Source: Pilatotrama ljubarskyi
Lineage: Eukaryota; Basidiomycota; Agaricomycetes; Polyporales; Polyporaceae
NCBI GenBank assembly: GCA_022385805.1
Contig: MU277680.1
Location: forward strand, 458,780-522,779
Length of the DNA stretch: 64,000 bases
Direction of reading: 5' to 3'
Below are positions 1-11,900 of this stretch, one piece after another. Position 1 is the first letter of the stretch, and every line of letters begins with the position of its first letter. A program made the position numbers and the translations under genes. Under the pieces are notes generated by a model. That model was not told where the DNA came from and did not search any database. It worked only from the letters and a program-made list of their open reading frames with translations.

Positions 1-2909
1 TGCAAGGTACGATGCAGGTTATATACTGTACCTAAGGTTTTGAACAGGTATGCATCATGCTGAGAGAGCCAACGGCAGGGTACATATCAGGAGGTCGCAG
101 GCCTCTCTGCCGTGTGGGCTGGCAGTTCACTTGAGGCGAGCCTCCACCGGCAGGCCCAGGCCCCAAAGTCGTCCTCGTCGAAGGAGTTGCGACAACAGCG
201 CGCAGTGCAGAAGCCAGCCTGTGCACCGCTGCCTCGGCAGCCGATTGCTTCTGTGGGAAGCGCATCAGACAATATGTAACTTGGAGATGTTCCTTGGACC
301 TGGCCGGGGGAGAGGGAGGCGCACTCGTCATGCACCAGGTGTCGAGGGCCTCAGTGCAGCAAACACCTCCAGTGGTCGACTTTACTCTGAGTACCAGCCC
401 CACGAGCTCAAGGAGAGGAGAAGCCATTGCTCAAAGCAGGCGGCACAGCGGCCGACCTCATTTGCGGGCAGACTTGACGACGAAACGTCGTTTCATGAGG
501 GTACCTGTTGACGCGGTGCATGTTCGAGTGGGATATCAGCAGGGCGTGGATGGGAGCTGGCGACAACGACCATAGGCCTTGAAGCTTGAGCCCTTTATGT
601 ATGCAGTGGGAACGCGAACCTGCCGCGAATAGAACACGAAAGTGAAGGAGGCAGTGTCGCAGCGCATGCCCTGAGTATGTGCTGAGTGCTGTCAATGGAG
701 CGAGACGGCACTCTCAACTGTAGTGCAGCTGTCCAGGAGCACGGGTTCCTCCCTTCGGGACCTGTCCTCCACCGTCGGAGGCGAATATACCTCGTGGGGG
801 ACTATCTGTAGGCAACCTGGAGTCTTCCAGGTGTCAGACGGATGCTGTACTAGCGTAAAGGGGCGGCAGTGAAGGAATTCCTTCAGTTCATACCTTATAA
901 TGGTTCCAGTTCAGAACAAGTCTGCAATATTCTCGAGAGGTGGGCTAACTCGGAATGGCACGAACCCTGACAAAGCACGCGTCCTACACGGCGGCCGTAT
1001 AAGCACGCGGGGAGATGTACATAGGGGTCAGTCACGGAGTAAACCCCAGCCTCTCAGGCTATTAGAGTATCGTGAATTAGGATACAAAACGTGCGAACGA
1101 TATGGTCATGTCTGTCTGGCATTCGATGGAAGTCAGCAGCAGCCCGCGATAAGCACTTGAGCAGTGACGTGTTACCTACCCGAGTCCACGAAGAGAGATA
1201 TAATGATAGACGATCGGGTATCGCGCCCGCCATGACGGTCAGGAGCCCGCGGGCTTCTCCCCCATGGGGTTTTGCGGTGCCGGCTGCGAGTTCACTGCGG
1301 GCGAGCCTCCACCGTTGGGTGCAAAAGTGTCCTCGTCGAAGGAACCACCGCAGCATCTCGAGCAGCAGCCTCCGGCCTGCCTAGAGCTGCCTCCACAGCC
1401 GAAGGTTTCTACAGAGGGGATTCAGCGGATGCGTCCAGAAAACCATCTGAACGTGGGTGGAAGGCAGCGCACTCGTCATACACCAAGTGTCGAGGGCCTC
1501 CGTGCATGAGATACCTGCGAGATACCGCGATGTGAGTGCCGATACGAGTAATTCTCGAAGCAGTGAGAGCTGTACATACAGCATGCGCCGCAACAGAGGG
1601 CGCAGCATTCATCGCCTGTTGAAGCCATTATTTTCTAGTTTCGTTGAGGACGACGGCCGAGTCCGCGTGCGTCGCAGGAATACGAGTGGACGTGAGATGG
1701 ACGCAGTCGATGAGCGCGGCGGTACTTAAGCAGGGGCACGAAGTTGAAGCTGTCGAAGACGACGCGGTGGCGCTGCCCTGAGTGACGGAAATCGGCCCCA
1801 GGTCGTGTCATCCGAGGAAGACGGAACTCCAACCGCAGTGCGTCTGTGCAGTAGCACGTGTCCCTCCTCCTCGCAACGGAAGCAAATGTACCTGGGTACT
1901 ACCACCTGACAGTGCTAGTCACTTTGCACGTCTGTCGAGGGCGTGAAAGTCCACCTCGTGTTCTGTCCGATTTTGCAGAATCAACATGCATACATGCAAT
2001 ACGTACAGTAAGAACAGAAAGTACGCCCGCGACCAGTGAATATTGCTGCATGAATTCGCGCGGATGACGTCACGCGTCTGTGAGAATACTTGACAGCCCG
2101 CTTGTCAACGCAGACGGTGACAAGAAGCAGCATGTACGATTCGAAGGAAATGTGAAGGTGTCGGGACCATATATAAGGGGCTCGGTTTGAGAAGAGGTTG
2201 ACGAATGCAGGGTGTTTTCATCGTTTCTCGACCGACGTCGCCTTGAGAGACGTACCGTACCCTGGCTGCGCATCGACAAGTGATGCATCAGTCTTACCGC
2301 ACTGGCAAGGCATACAGAGCAACAGGCGTCCTCCAATATTCTCCCGTGTCCTTGCTGCCTGCAGGCGAGTGTCGTGCTATCGGAGTAATGCATGATGCTG
2401 TACAAGGTACGGAGCCGGCTGTCTGAGACAGTGGCACCTCCCACGCCGCCCATACATGGAGATGTCGGCAGCGCCATGGGAGAGATAGTGGTGAGTATCC
2501 TCCGGCTGTCCACGCAATTTGCCTCGACTTCTCACAGCGACTGTCGCCTCCTGCAGCTTCTCCAGACCTCGTTTGCGTAATGACGGGGTACGCGTCCGAG
2601 GCGCGTGCTCACAAACACACGGTCACATGCTGATACGCGAACGCGAGCGGCCCTGCCCTGAAGCAGTGTTGAACAGCGAATCGAACACAACGCACCCAGC
2701 GCCAACCCATCAGCGCGTCCTACCCCGCCCTGAAAGCACCTCTTTCTCCGTCCGCCATCTCCGGCGCCCTCAACAGTCCTCAAGATTTCTCGCACTCCCC
2801 TCGCCATCAACCGCCAGCAAGTACTCTCGACGACACTTTCCCAACCTATCCCGCTATTGCTTCGTGACCGCTTGTTATTCTGGACCATGTTCTGACTTGA
2901 TCTCGGCCA
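1..2909. other. Gene-poor left end, promoter region of the PH-domain gene
   Basis: I see no ORF with recognisable domains here, only short overlapping frames on both strands. Besides the diverged repeat pair, the stretch has a TATA-like run (tatataagg) near 2,169 on the plus strand and a palindromic TGACGTCA at 2,065-2,072. CT-rich sequence dominates from about 2,690 to 2,900, just before the predicted start at 2,910. The lower GC content and lack of codon structure contrast with the coding sequence that follows. Confidence 0.5.
90..1510. repeat. Two diverged direct copies of a ~270-bp sequence
   Basis: Copy 1 lies at about 90-360 and copy 2 at about 1,235-1,510, in the same orientation. Shared blocks occur in the same order. 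Each has a run around 'gcgagcctccaccg' (about 138 and 1,300), then 'gtcctcgtcgaagga' (about 172 and 1,329), then 'gtcgagggcct' (about 338 and 1,488). Weaker similarity may continue to about 600 and 1,720. The sequence between the blocks has drifted strongly, so this is an old duplication. I cannot tell whether it derives from a gene or a transposon. In one minus-strand frame both copies encode CTEALDTWCMTSA. Confidence 0.7.
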
Positions 2910-5900
2910 ATGACAAGTTATACCTCGACCGATCCTCCGAGTAGGGAGCCAAGGTCGCCCCTCTTCGGAACGGCGACCTTCTCTACACTCTCACCGACTC
3001 AAACACCATATTCATCCTCAAGACTCTCCTCCGAACGTTCAAGTACGTCCCCGCCGTCCAGCCTGAGATGCGGCGTCGAGACGCCGACGCCTTTCTTATT
3101 GTCCGCTGACGCTCTCGTCTTCAGTTACTCCCATTGGCTCAAACTACGACACAGAGCTTTCCTCCCCCCGCCAGATGCGCAGGATCCTCGTCTCCCCTTC
3201 CCCTTCCTCGAGGGACTCCGACACTTACACTTACTCCGACGAAAACTCGATCGAGGATGTAGCCGAGGTTGAAGCTGCCCTCAGTATGGTCGACGACGAA
3301 ATCGCCAACACCGAAGACGCCCTTACCGAGTGGTCTCGCGGGTCCTCATCCGTCGGTGCGTCCACGTCCTACACAGGCCAATACAGCGCCACTACATCGG
3401 CGACGCCTGCCACCTACCTGTCTGGGGAATATCGCTCTCTGGCAGACACCCTCCTAGACCGCGAGCGCAGGGTACTGAGTACGATATCTGAGCATACTGA
3501 GAACCCTTCGCGGCCCAACTCCTTCGCACAGTCAGGGAGTGGGCAGGGCAGCCGGCCCAATACTGTCCACTCCAACAGCTCAGGCGAGAACAGGAAGTCG
3601 GCTAATCTGGAGGGCCGAGCGGCTTCTCCCCTAATTACTTCTCACCACACCCGCGCCGCTACGGATCCCAGCGGCACTCCAACTATTCCAGGGCGCATCG
3701 TCAATGTACCCGGCCGTCGTGCAGGGGAGCTCATCGCGTTCTTCGAGGAGAAGCAAACCGCGACCGGAAGGGACTCACCCCGCCTCTACGGGCACACCCG
3801 TACATTATCTGCTCCGATGGGCCCGCGCTCTCCTGCGCCCCGCTCTCCCAGTCCGTATACCACCACGATAAGCCAGTCCATGTCCACCTTCGGGCACACC
3901 GCCAGCACGACGGGCTACGGATATGGCAGCACCACAGGCTACGGGACATCCACCTACGGTTACAGCTCGCGTCCCTCCTCACCTACCAAGAGCAGGTCAA
4001 GTTCCACGGTATCATCCTCAGGGCCCATCACGACGATGTCCTCTTTGCTCTCGCCGCCTCCGCGAGGATCGACCGCGTTCTCCATTGATTCGCGCATACC
4101 CCCTACTAGCAGCGGGACTTTGACGCAGACCCGCAGCGGGCCGAGCACGTTCACCGCGACAGGCCCGACCACAATCGGGTCCTACACAAACACCAACACC
4201 TTCTCCAGCTCCGGTTTCACTACCACGGCTACTCCGACCGCATCGTCGCTGCGCAGGCCCCAGACTTCACCTCGATCTCCGCTCACGTCGGTCAGGAATA
4301 TCGTCGCGGCGTGGAAGGAGCGCACGCCCTCGCTTGGCAAGTCAGTGAGATCCAATAATACCTCGCCCTCCCCAACGCAAGGCGACGGCCTCTTTAGTTT
4401 GCGCAGGCGTGCGGAGCGCGGGACTGCGCGTCTGCGCGACCGTGCGCTTGGCGGGCTCGATGATAGCGGACGGCGCGTAGAAGGTGGAGGATACGATACG
4501 GAGATGAGCACGAGTGGAGACGCGAGTCTGAGCGCGAGCGGGGTCCTCCCGCCCGCATTCGACCTCTCCGAGCTCGGTCAGTACGCGAACCCGGGCGGCA
4601 CGCAGGAGGTAAGTTTCCTTCTTGGGCGCATCTTATCTTATCTCTCTTCTCCTACTGTACACCTACTCCTCACCCTTCACATTCGTCGTAGTTCCGCGCG
4701 ATCATGAAGTGAGCGTATTCTGACATGGTGATATCGTTTGCAGCCTCTGAGGATCGGACTGCTATGGTACCTGAACGTCCACGCGCCTCCGCCGTATAGA
4801 TGGCAACGCTGCCAGGCGCTGCTCTACCCCCACATGCTCCTCCTTTCATGGATCGCCCCAGGTGGAGGACGAGGCATCGTCACGCTCGACCTCCTCAACT
4901 GCATCGAGGTGCGCTCCGTGCCGTCGCCGCTCCACCCGACTGCGCAGGACGATGTCGGCACGATTGCTGCGCGCATGCAGAGCGACACGGCCGGTGAGGT
5001 GGGTGAGATGGGACTAATGGAGACGTTGTGCCCCTTCCAGCTGTTGTATAGCGATGGGATCGAGAGGTTGGGCGCGGAGAGCGCGAGGGAGAGGGTGAGA
5101 TGGGTTAGTGCAATCTGGTATGTTCTGCTTCTTTGTGTCCTCGTAAGCAGGTGCTGACTAGGTATGCTTGCAGGGAGGTGCTGGATCGTGCTGTGTCAAT
5201 CCCCGACCGCTCAAGCACCCGTTCCCCGGCCGGTTCAATCCGCACTATCCGTTCCATCTCGAGCACCGGCACCTCCCAGTCCGGCTCGGGCTCAGGGTCT
5301 GCGTCGACTGTCTACGTCCCTCCCCTCGACGAACTCTCCGAAATTCAATCTCTGTCCGGCTCCAGCACCCTATCTCGCCGCCCTTCACTCGCATCCGCGC
5401 ATCGTACGCGTGCTACGGATGACGCAGCCGTATCGTCGCAGGGCTACCTCTACCCTGGGGACCCTCGCGTCATCGCACCCAGTCGGAGCAGCTCTCTGCG
5501 TCGCACGAGCTCCCTCACGGACCTTGACGAGGAGTTTGCGTCCGCCTTGCGCCGCGCGCGCGAGAGTCGCCCTGGCCTCGGCTTTGGCTTAGGACTTGCC
5601 GGCGGTATCCACGTCGGCGACGGCTCGCCCGTCACTGTATCGAGTGGTCCGAGGTTGGGCGGGGCGGTGTACATGTCACCGCCGCCCAGTGTCGGGCGCG
5701 GGTCGGATAAGAGGAGCAGGGGCTCCGAGACGTCAAGCTCTGTCTCGGATGACGCGTTCTTCAGCGCGAGCTCGGGCGCATCGGGTTTGGGGTCCGCGAC
5801 ACGCACGCCTACTTCCAGCTTCTACTCGTCTTCTTCATTCACGCGCGCGCTTACTGGAGCGGATACGAGGACAGGGACTATCACCACGACGGGGCTCGTC

Positions 5901-8900
5901 ACGGACGAGACGATCGAGTTCGCGTCTGGGTCTGGGACGAATGTCGTCCCTTCTACGATCTCCTACCGCGGAACGACCTCTGCCTCCCTGCTCGGAGATT
6001 CGCACGACTCCGACACCCTCACGGGAACAGCAGACTTGTACTCCTCGACGTCGCCCTCGGGCAGCGGCCTCACGCGCTCCGGCGGAGTCCGCAGGCGCAC
6101 GCCGCGCGGGTCGCGCTCGTACACTGCTTCCTACCCAAGCGATTCGGAGGAGGTTTCGGACAAGGAGAATTCCGGCACGTACTCCGGGACTTACTCCGGC
6201 ACGTATACTGGGACGTATACCTCGGAGTCGTACGGAAGCCGGTCGTACACGGAGGGCCTGAGCACGCTGGAGAGTTATTCGCGCACCACGGCGACGACGC
6301 CCACGATGAATACGCGCAGCCGTTCTGTTACTCCGACTCCGTCCTCAGTTTCGTACACGCGTTCATCTACGGACGAGCGGGCGACCGAGAGCGAGACGGA
6401 GGGTCTGACAGATGGGACGACCTACTACACCGCCCCCACGCCTGTGCCCAGGTCGCCGTCGACGGCATCGTTCAAGAGCCTGTCGACGATCCCGTCGCTC
6501 TCGGACTACGAGACCGCAGCGCCGTGCGAGACCGAGTACGAGACGGCGGAGAAGTGCCCGAGCGAGCGTGCCGAGTCCGAGTATAAGACCGTGCCGCTGT
6601 GCCCAACGCCCGAACCCGAGCCCGAGAGCGTGTACGTGACGGCGGAGGTGTGTCCTTCGGAGGCGTCGACGGACTTCAAGACGGCCGAGTGCAGGTGCAA
6701 GGGGAAGGAGGCGGACATGATCAGTCTCAACCCCCCTTCAGAGATTCCGACGATCCCGTCGTCGGTGCCGTCTCCGGTCTCGAGGGAGATCGAGCTCGAG
6801 CCGGCGGATGTCCCTCTCCCACCGTCGACGTACAGCCCAAGCGAGCCGTCGGAGCACGCGCCGACGGAGCGCGCGATCTCGCCGTCGCCGCTTTCGCCTA
6901 CGGAGCCGTCGCTGGACTTGACGCCTACTTCGCCCGAGGTTACGACGCCTTCCACCGAGGAGCTGAGTCCTGACGAGCTTTCGACGGAGTCGATTCCTGG
7001 ACCGTCTCCTATCCCACCATTGTCGGATCTGAGCCTCTCGTTGACCGTTTCTAGCCCCACGGAGTCTTCTGTAACGCCTACGCCTACCAGTCAGCGCACG
7101 CCTACGGTGCCGTCGACGATCGAGCAGCCGACGACGGTCTCGAGCCCAGCGATCCCCGAGTCGCACTGGGGTGCGGAGACGGACGAGTCGTACGAGTCGT
7201 CGCTCCTGCGCGCGTCGCCGTCTTTGGCATCTGTCCCGGTCGCCGAAGGCCTCGACACGTCCTTCGAGACGTCGTTCCTCCGCCCGAGCGGGACACCTGA
7301 GTCCAGCGAGGAGTCTATGCTGACTCCCATCACCGAGATCAGCCCCACTTCGCCAACGGAACCTTCGTCTCCCTCTTCGGAGCTAACGCCCACGCGATCC
7401 ACGCCTTCGCTCCTTCCGAGCGTGCCGTCGCCGACACCGCTTCCGACAGACCTCCCTCGCGGCGTGACCGTCACGCGGACGCCGTCGACGATTTCCACGG
7501 TGTCGTCGGTGTCGATGAGCTCGTCGCGCATCGCGCCCTCGGAGTTTGAGCTGGACCTCTCGACTGAGCCGTCGTTGCTGTCGGTACCGACCACGGAGCG
7601 GACGATGCGTCCCAGAGAGCCGCCGAAGAGCGCGGGATCGAGATCAGTGAGTAACACTTTCGACGCGACGTAATCTGCCAGAGATGAGAGGATCTAACCT
7701 TGTACTATAGGTCTCGCCGGTGATGATTCCGCTCCCGCCGTCGCCTGCGCCGCCGACTCCTTCGGTTTCGTTCCAGGTCAGCTTGACGACGCCGAGAGGG
7801 GACAGACCGTCCATAGTGTCCAATATCGAGACGATTCCGTCCGACGCCCCGAGCCAGATCCTGACGCACGACGTGAACCGACTCCTGCAATACTTGAACG
7901 ACGTCAACGAGGCGCGAGGCGCAGAGACGAGGGATATGGCAGACAACATTCAGGACATCAAGCACACGCTGGAGGACCTCGAGGATCTCCTGAGAAGCCG
8001 GCTGGTGCCTGACATCCCGCCTCCCGTACCCCGCAAGGACACGTCGGTAGGCGGGAGCAGCGTCATTTCGGAGAGGCTCTCCCGGTCTGAGAGGGCCACG
8101 CCTGTCGGTCCCCGCGAAGGCCCCAGGATAGTGCGCGCGATCTCTCTGTCGCCGCCACCGATCCGCATTCCTTCTCCGGACACGCTGAGCGAGACGATGT
8201 CGTTCCTCTCTTCGCACCACTCCGACGACCTCAGCTTGATGGAGTCCGAGTCGTATCCGATGGCTGGTCCGGCATCGCCTTCATGGCCGTCGTCTTCGCC
8301 GATCTCCTCTCCTGAGAGCTCGGAGCCTTCCTCTCCACCCTCTGTTCCGCCCACGTCCAGAACTCCGTCGCAATTATCCGACATCGGGCTAGCGATCCCT
8401 CAGGCACGCAGCCTCACGCCGACGCCGCCTCCACTGTCTTCTTCGCCCTCGCCATCATCTCTGTCGAGTGGCACGGTCCGGCCTCGGGTGCAAGTCTCGC
8501 TCGGTGAGCTACGGGATGGGTTGGACGGCATTCGCCAGCAGCTCGCCAACATGCTGGACGGCCAGAACGCGGCAAACCGCCGCTTGGATGAGCTCCACGA
8601 CCGCGAGCTTGGTGCGCCGCCTCCGGACCGCCTGGGCGAGTTTGCAGACAGGCTCAGAGGGATCGAGGACAACCTGGGACGTCTCTTGGACCGTGCACGC
8701 GCCCGGCCGCCGCCGACAGAAGTCGAGTCTGCCTCCGACACGAACCTCTCTGACATATGGCGCCGGCTTAACGAAGCTGGTCGGCAGGCGGAGGCTGCAG
8801 AGCAGCCACCCATCGAGGCGCCGATTCCCCGTCGTCCCGGTCCGTCATTCGACGAGCAGCTCATGGACATCATGATGTCTGGCGCACCGCCTCCTCAGCC

Positions 8901-11900
8901 ACCCGTACAGGGCCCGCCTCCCCTCATCCCGCTCATCTACCGCCCAGGTCCTCGTCCCCGCCCTCGTAGTGCTAGCCCCACCTTTGAGCCGCTATCTCCG
9001 CGTGCCCGGACGGTCCCGCCCCTGCGCCCGACGCCCTACGTAGATCCTGCGCGACGCGCTCGACATGCTCCTCGACCTCCATTCCGGCCACCTCCCCCTG
9101 CAGAGCCGAGGGTGGGCGCCGACATCGCTCCCTCGGAGTCTGAGAGTGTCGCTGGGCCCGCGCCAGCTGTTGTTCCAGGGCCGCCTGGTCCTGCAGTACG
9201 ACCTGTAAGCGGACCCGATATTGATTTCGACGAGCGTGTCCGGCGACTGAGGGCGCAGCGTCAACCTGGGACTGACGGCTGGGTCAGGACTGAGACGGTC
9301 GGTCGTCGGAGACGCTTTGTACGTAGACGATCACTAACTGCTCTTTCTGTAGGACACACGTCCAAGGCCGCCCACAGCACCGCCTGACGTCCAGATGGGG
9401 CCCCCTGAACCTGGTGAGGAGGGTCCACAGCGCTGGTACATCCCAGCTGAGCCTGCTCAAGAAGCGCAACCTGCCGGTCCCCCTCCCCCGCCATTCCCAC
9501 CGCAGCCACAGTTTGTGCCGGTTCCCCCAGGGCCTGTAAGTGACGCTCCGTCTTAGACCGTCTCTAATACCTGATTGGTCTATCCCAGACTGTCGTGCAG
9601 CTCCCGTCTACCTTCAATGACATCCTCGAATTGCTGAGAGTAAGTAGCCCTGTCGTCACATCAGCGATCAGAACGCTGATCTCAACCCACTGCTTAGGAC
9701 AACCGCTCAGGTCAGCTCGCTGGCTTGGAGCAACAAAGCGAAATCATCAGCTACTTGAGAGGACTGAACCAGTGGCTCGAACGAGACGTGCACGACCGGC
9801 ATGCTGAGATTCAAAGCGTGTCGGCGAGACTGGAGCAGACCCGCGAGGAAGTTCTGCCTTTGTTGAACCAGATTGCTCAGACTCTGCGACGTGAAGGTAT
9901 GTTCATCGGCACCACTACTGCTCTTCGACTAGTCTTATCACCAATTGCAGGACCTGCGGCACCCCAGCCCGGGCCCGGACACACGACTGTGATCCCTCCA
10001 ACGGTAATCCCAGGACAGTTCCCGCAGGGTTTCGTACCACTTGATGGCCCTCCTGCTCGGTGGCCTCAGGAGAGCACACCGTCGCCTCCCGAAGGACCGG
10101 TCATCCCGCCACCACCCCCGGTCCCATACGGTGTGCAAGGTCCCCCTGTCATTCCTCATCCTTACCACGACGTCCCTCCTCCTCCAATGCACCAACAATT
10201 CGGGGCCCAACGACCTCCTTCGAGACCAAGCTCCCCCGCATCCTTCAGGCCTCCCCGACCATCGGAGTCCGGGTCCCGGTCCCGGTCTTCGAGTCCCGAA
10301 TCACCTAGGTATACCGTTATACCTCCTCCACAGGAAGGTCCAGGTATGGGACCAGGTATGGGACCAGGTATGGGACCAGCCATGGGGCCAATGGGTCCGG
10401 GAATGGGACCAATGGGCCAGCCGGGAATCACTGTGATCCAGCCGCCGCAACAACAGCCAACCGTCATTCAGGTGCCCCCTTCCGGTGGTGCTCCCTCGGC
10501 AATGCCCTCTTCACCGCGGAGGAGCCCCTCCCCCACTGGACACACACCTGAGGAAGATTACGGCGACACCGGAAGACGCCCCCATGTGCATCCTCCCCCA
10601 ACCTCGGAAGCAGATGCTGGAGAGCGCCCGTCCAGGCGTCCCTCACGCCCTGAAACCCCGCGGTCGCGTCCGGAGGAGGAGGAGCGTCACGATATGGGTC
10701 CTCCGCAGACAATCCATGTACAACCCCCAGGAGCGGCTCCGCAACAAGTCAGTGGAGGACTGGATCACCCAGTCATCATCCAGCCCCCTCCTCCTCAAAT
10801 ACCTGCTGCTGGTGCATACTTCCCCGGACCTGGCTATCCACCCCAGCCTGGCCCCGGCCAGCCAACTGTTGTGCATATCGGGGACGGCAGTCGCCCTCGG
10901 ACACGCACTCGGAGTCGCAGTACAAGTCGTACAAGAAGCCCTCACTCCCCGCACGAGCCGACAGTCGTTAGAATAACTACTGACCACCCAAGCCATCATG
11001 GGAGCTACCGATCGCGCCGTACGTCTCCCACCATCCGCGAGAGTGACCCTCATCGTCACTCTCTCTCTCCCCATCGGACTGGTACTGCACAACAGCCTAC
11101 TACCGTGGTCGTACCATCAGGGGGTGCCCCTCCTATGGTCCTCCCGATGCCCGCCTCGACGCACCGTGATCCTGAGGAGATTGTCATTCACCGTAGCCCG
11201 CCCCCATCACCTAGAGATCGTCCTTATGCGGAGGAGCGGCCCCGCACAAGGGATGGCTCACCCTTGCCCTCCTCTCGCCATGGCCGTCGGCACTACTATT
11301 CACCGTCACACTATTCCGATGAAGATTATGACCCTCGCGGGCGCCGCAGGCCTCGCTATCGCCATAGGTACCGTGATGACGATTATGATCCTTACAGGCG
11401 CCCCAGGCATCGATATTCTCGCTCACTTTCACCTTACTCCGGCGAGGAAGAAGACCCTGACCGCCATAGGAGACGTCCACGTCCACGGGATTACGATGAT
11501 CATGATCGCGGGCGTCGTGGGCCTCACCGACCAGGACGTTCGCGTAGCCCTGAATATAGTGACGAGGGGAGTCCCCGTACGCGTCATAGGAGGCGCCCTC
11601 GTGGCTCTGCGTATAGCGACGAGGGGAGCCCTCGCACGCATCCTAGAACACGGCACTCACGCTCACCTGTGTACGCGGAGGGCGATCGCGGCGACCGTGA
11701 AGGTCGTCGGATTCATCGCCCTCGTAGTGACCGCGATGGTCGCCATCGATCTCAAAGCCCGGAAGGCTATCACCCTCCGCATACACCCGGTGGCACTGTC
11801 AGAGAGGTTCCCGAAGTACGGCATTCGCCATCGGAGTTAGCTCCCCACCATATAAGAACTCGAAGCCACCGCTCAGGGCGCCCGGAGAGGTCACATTCGC

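Noticed and set aside
5596..6261. 221-codon plus-strand Arg-rich frame inside the PH-domain gene
   Set aside because: Out-of-frame reading of the Ser/Thr-rich exon. The in-frame product continues across exons and carries the tandem repeats.
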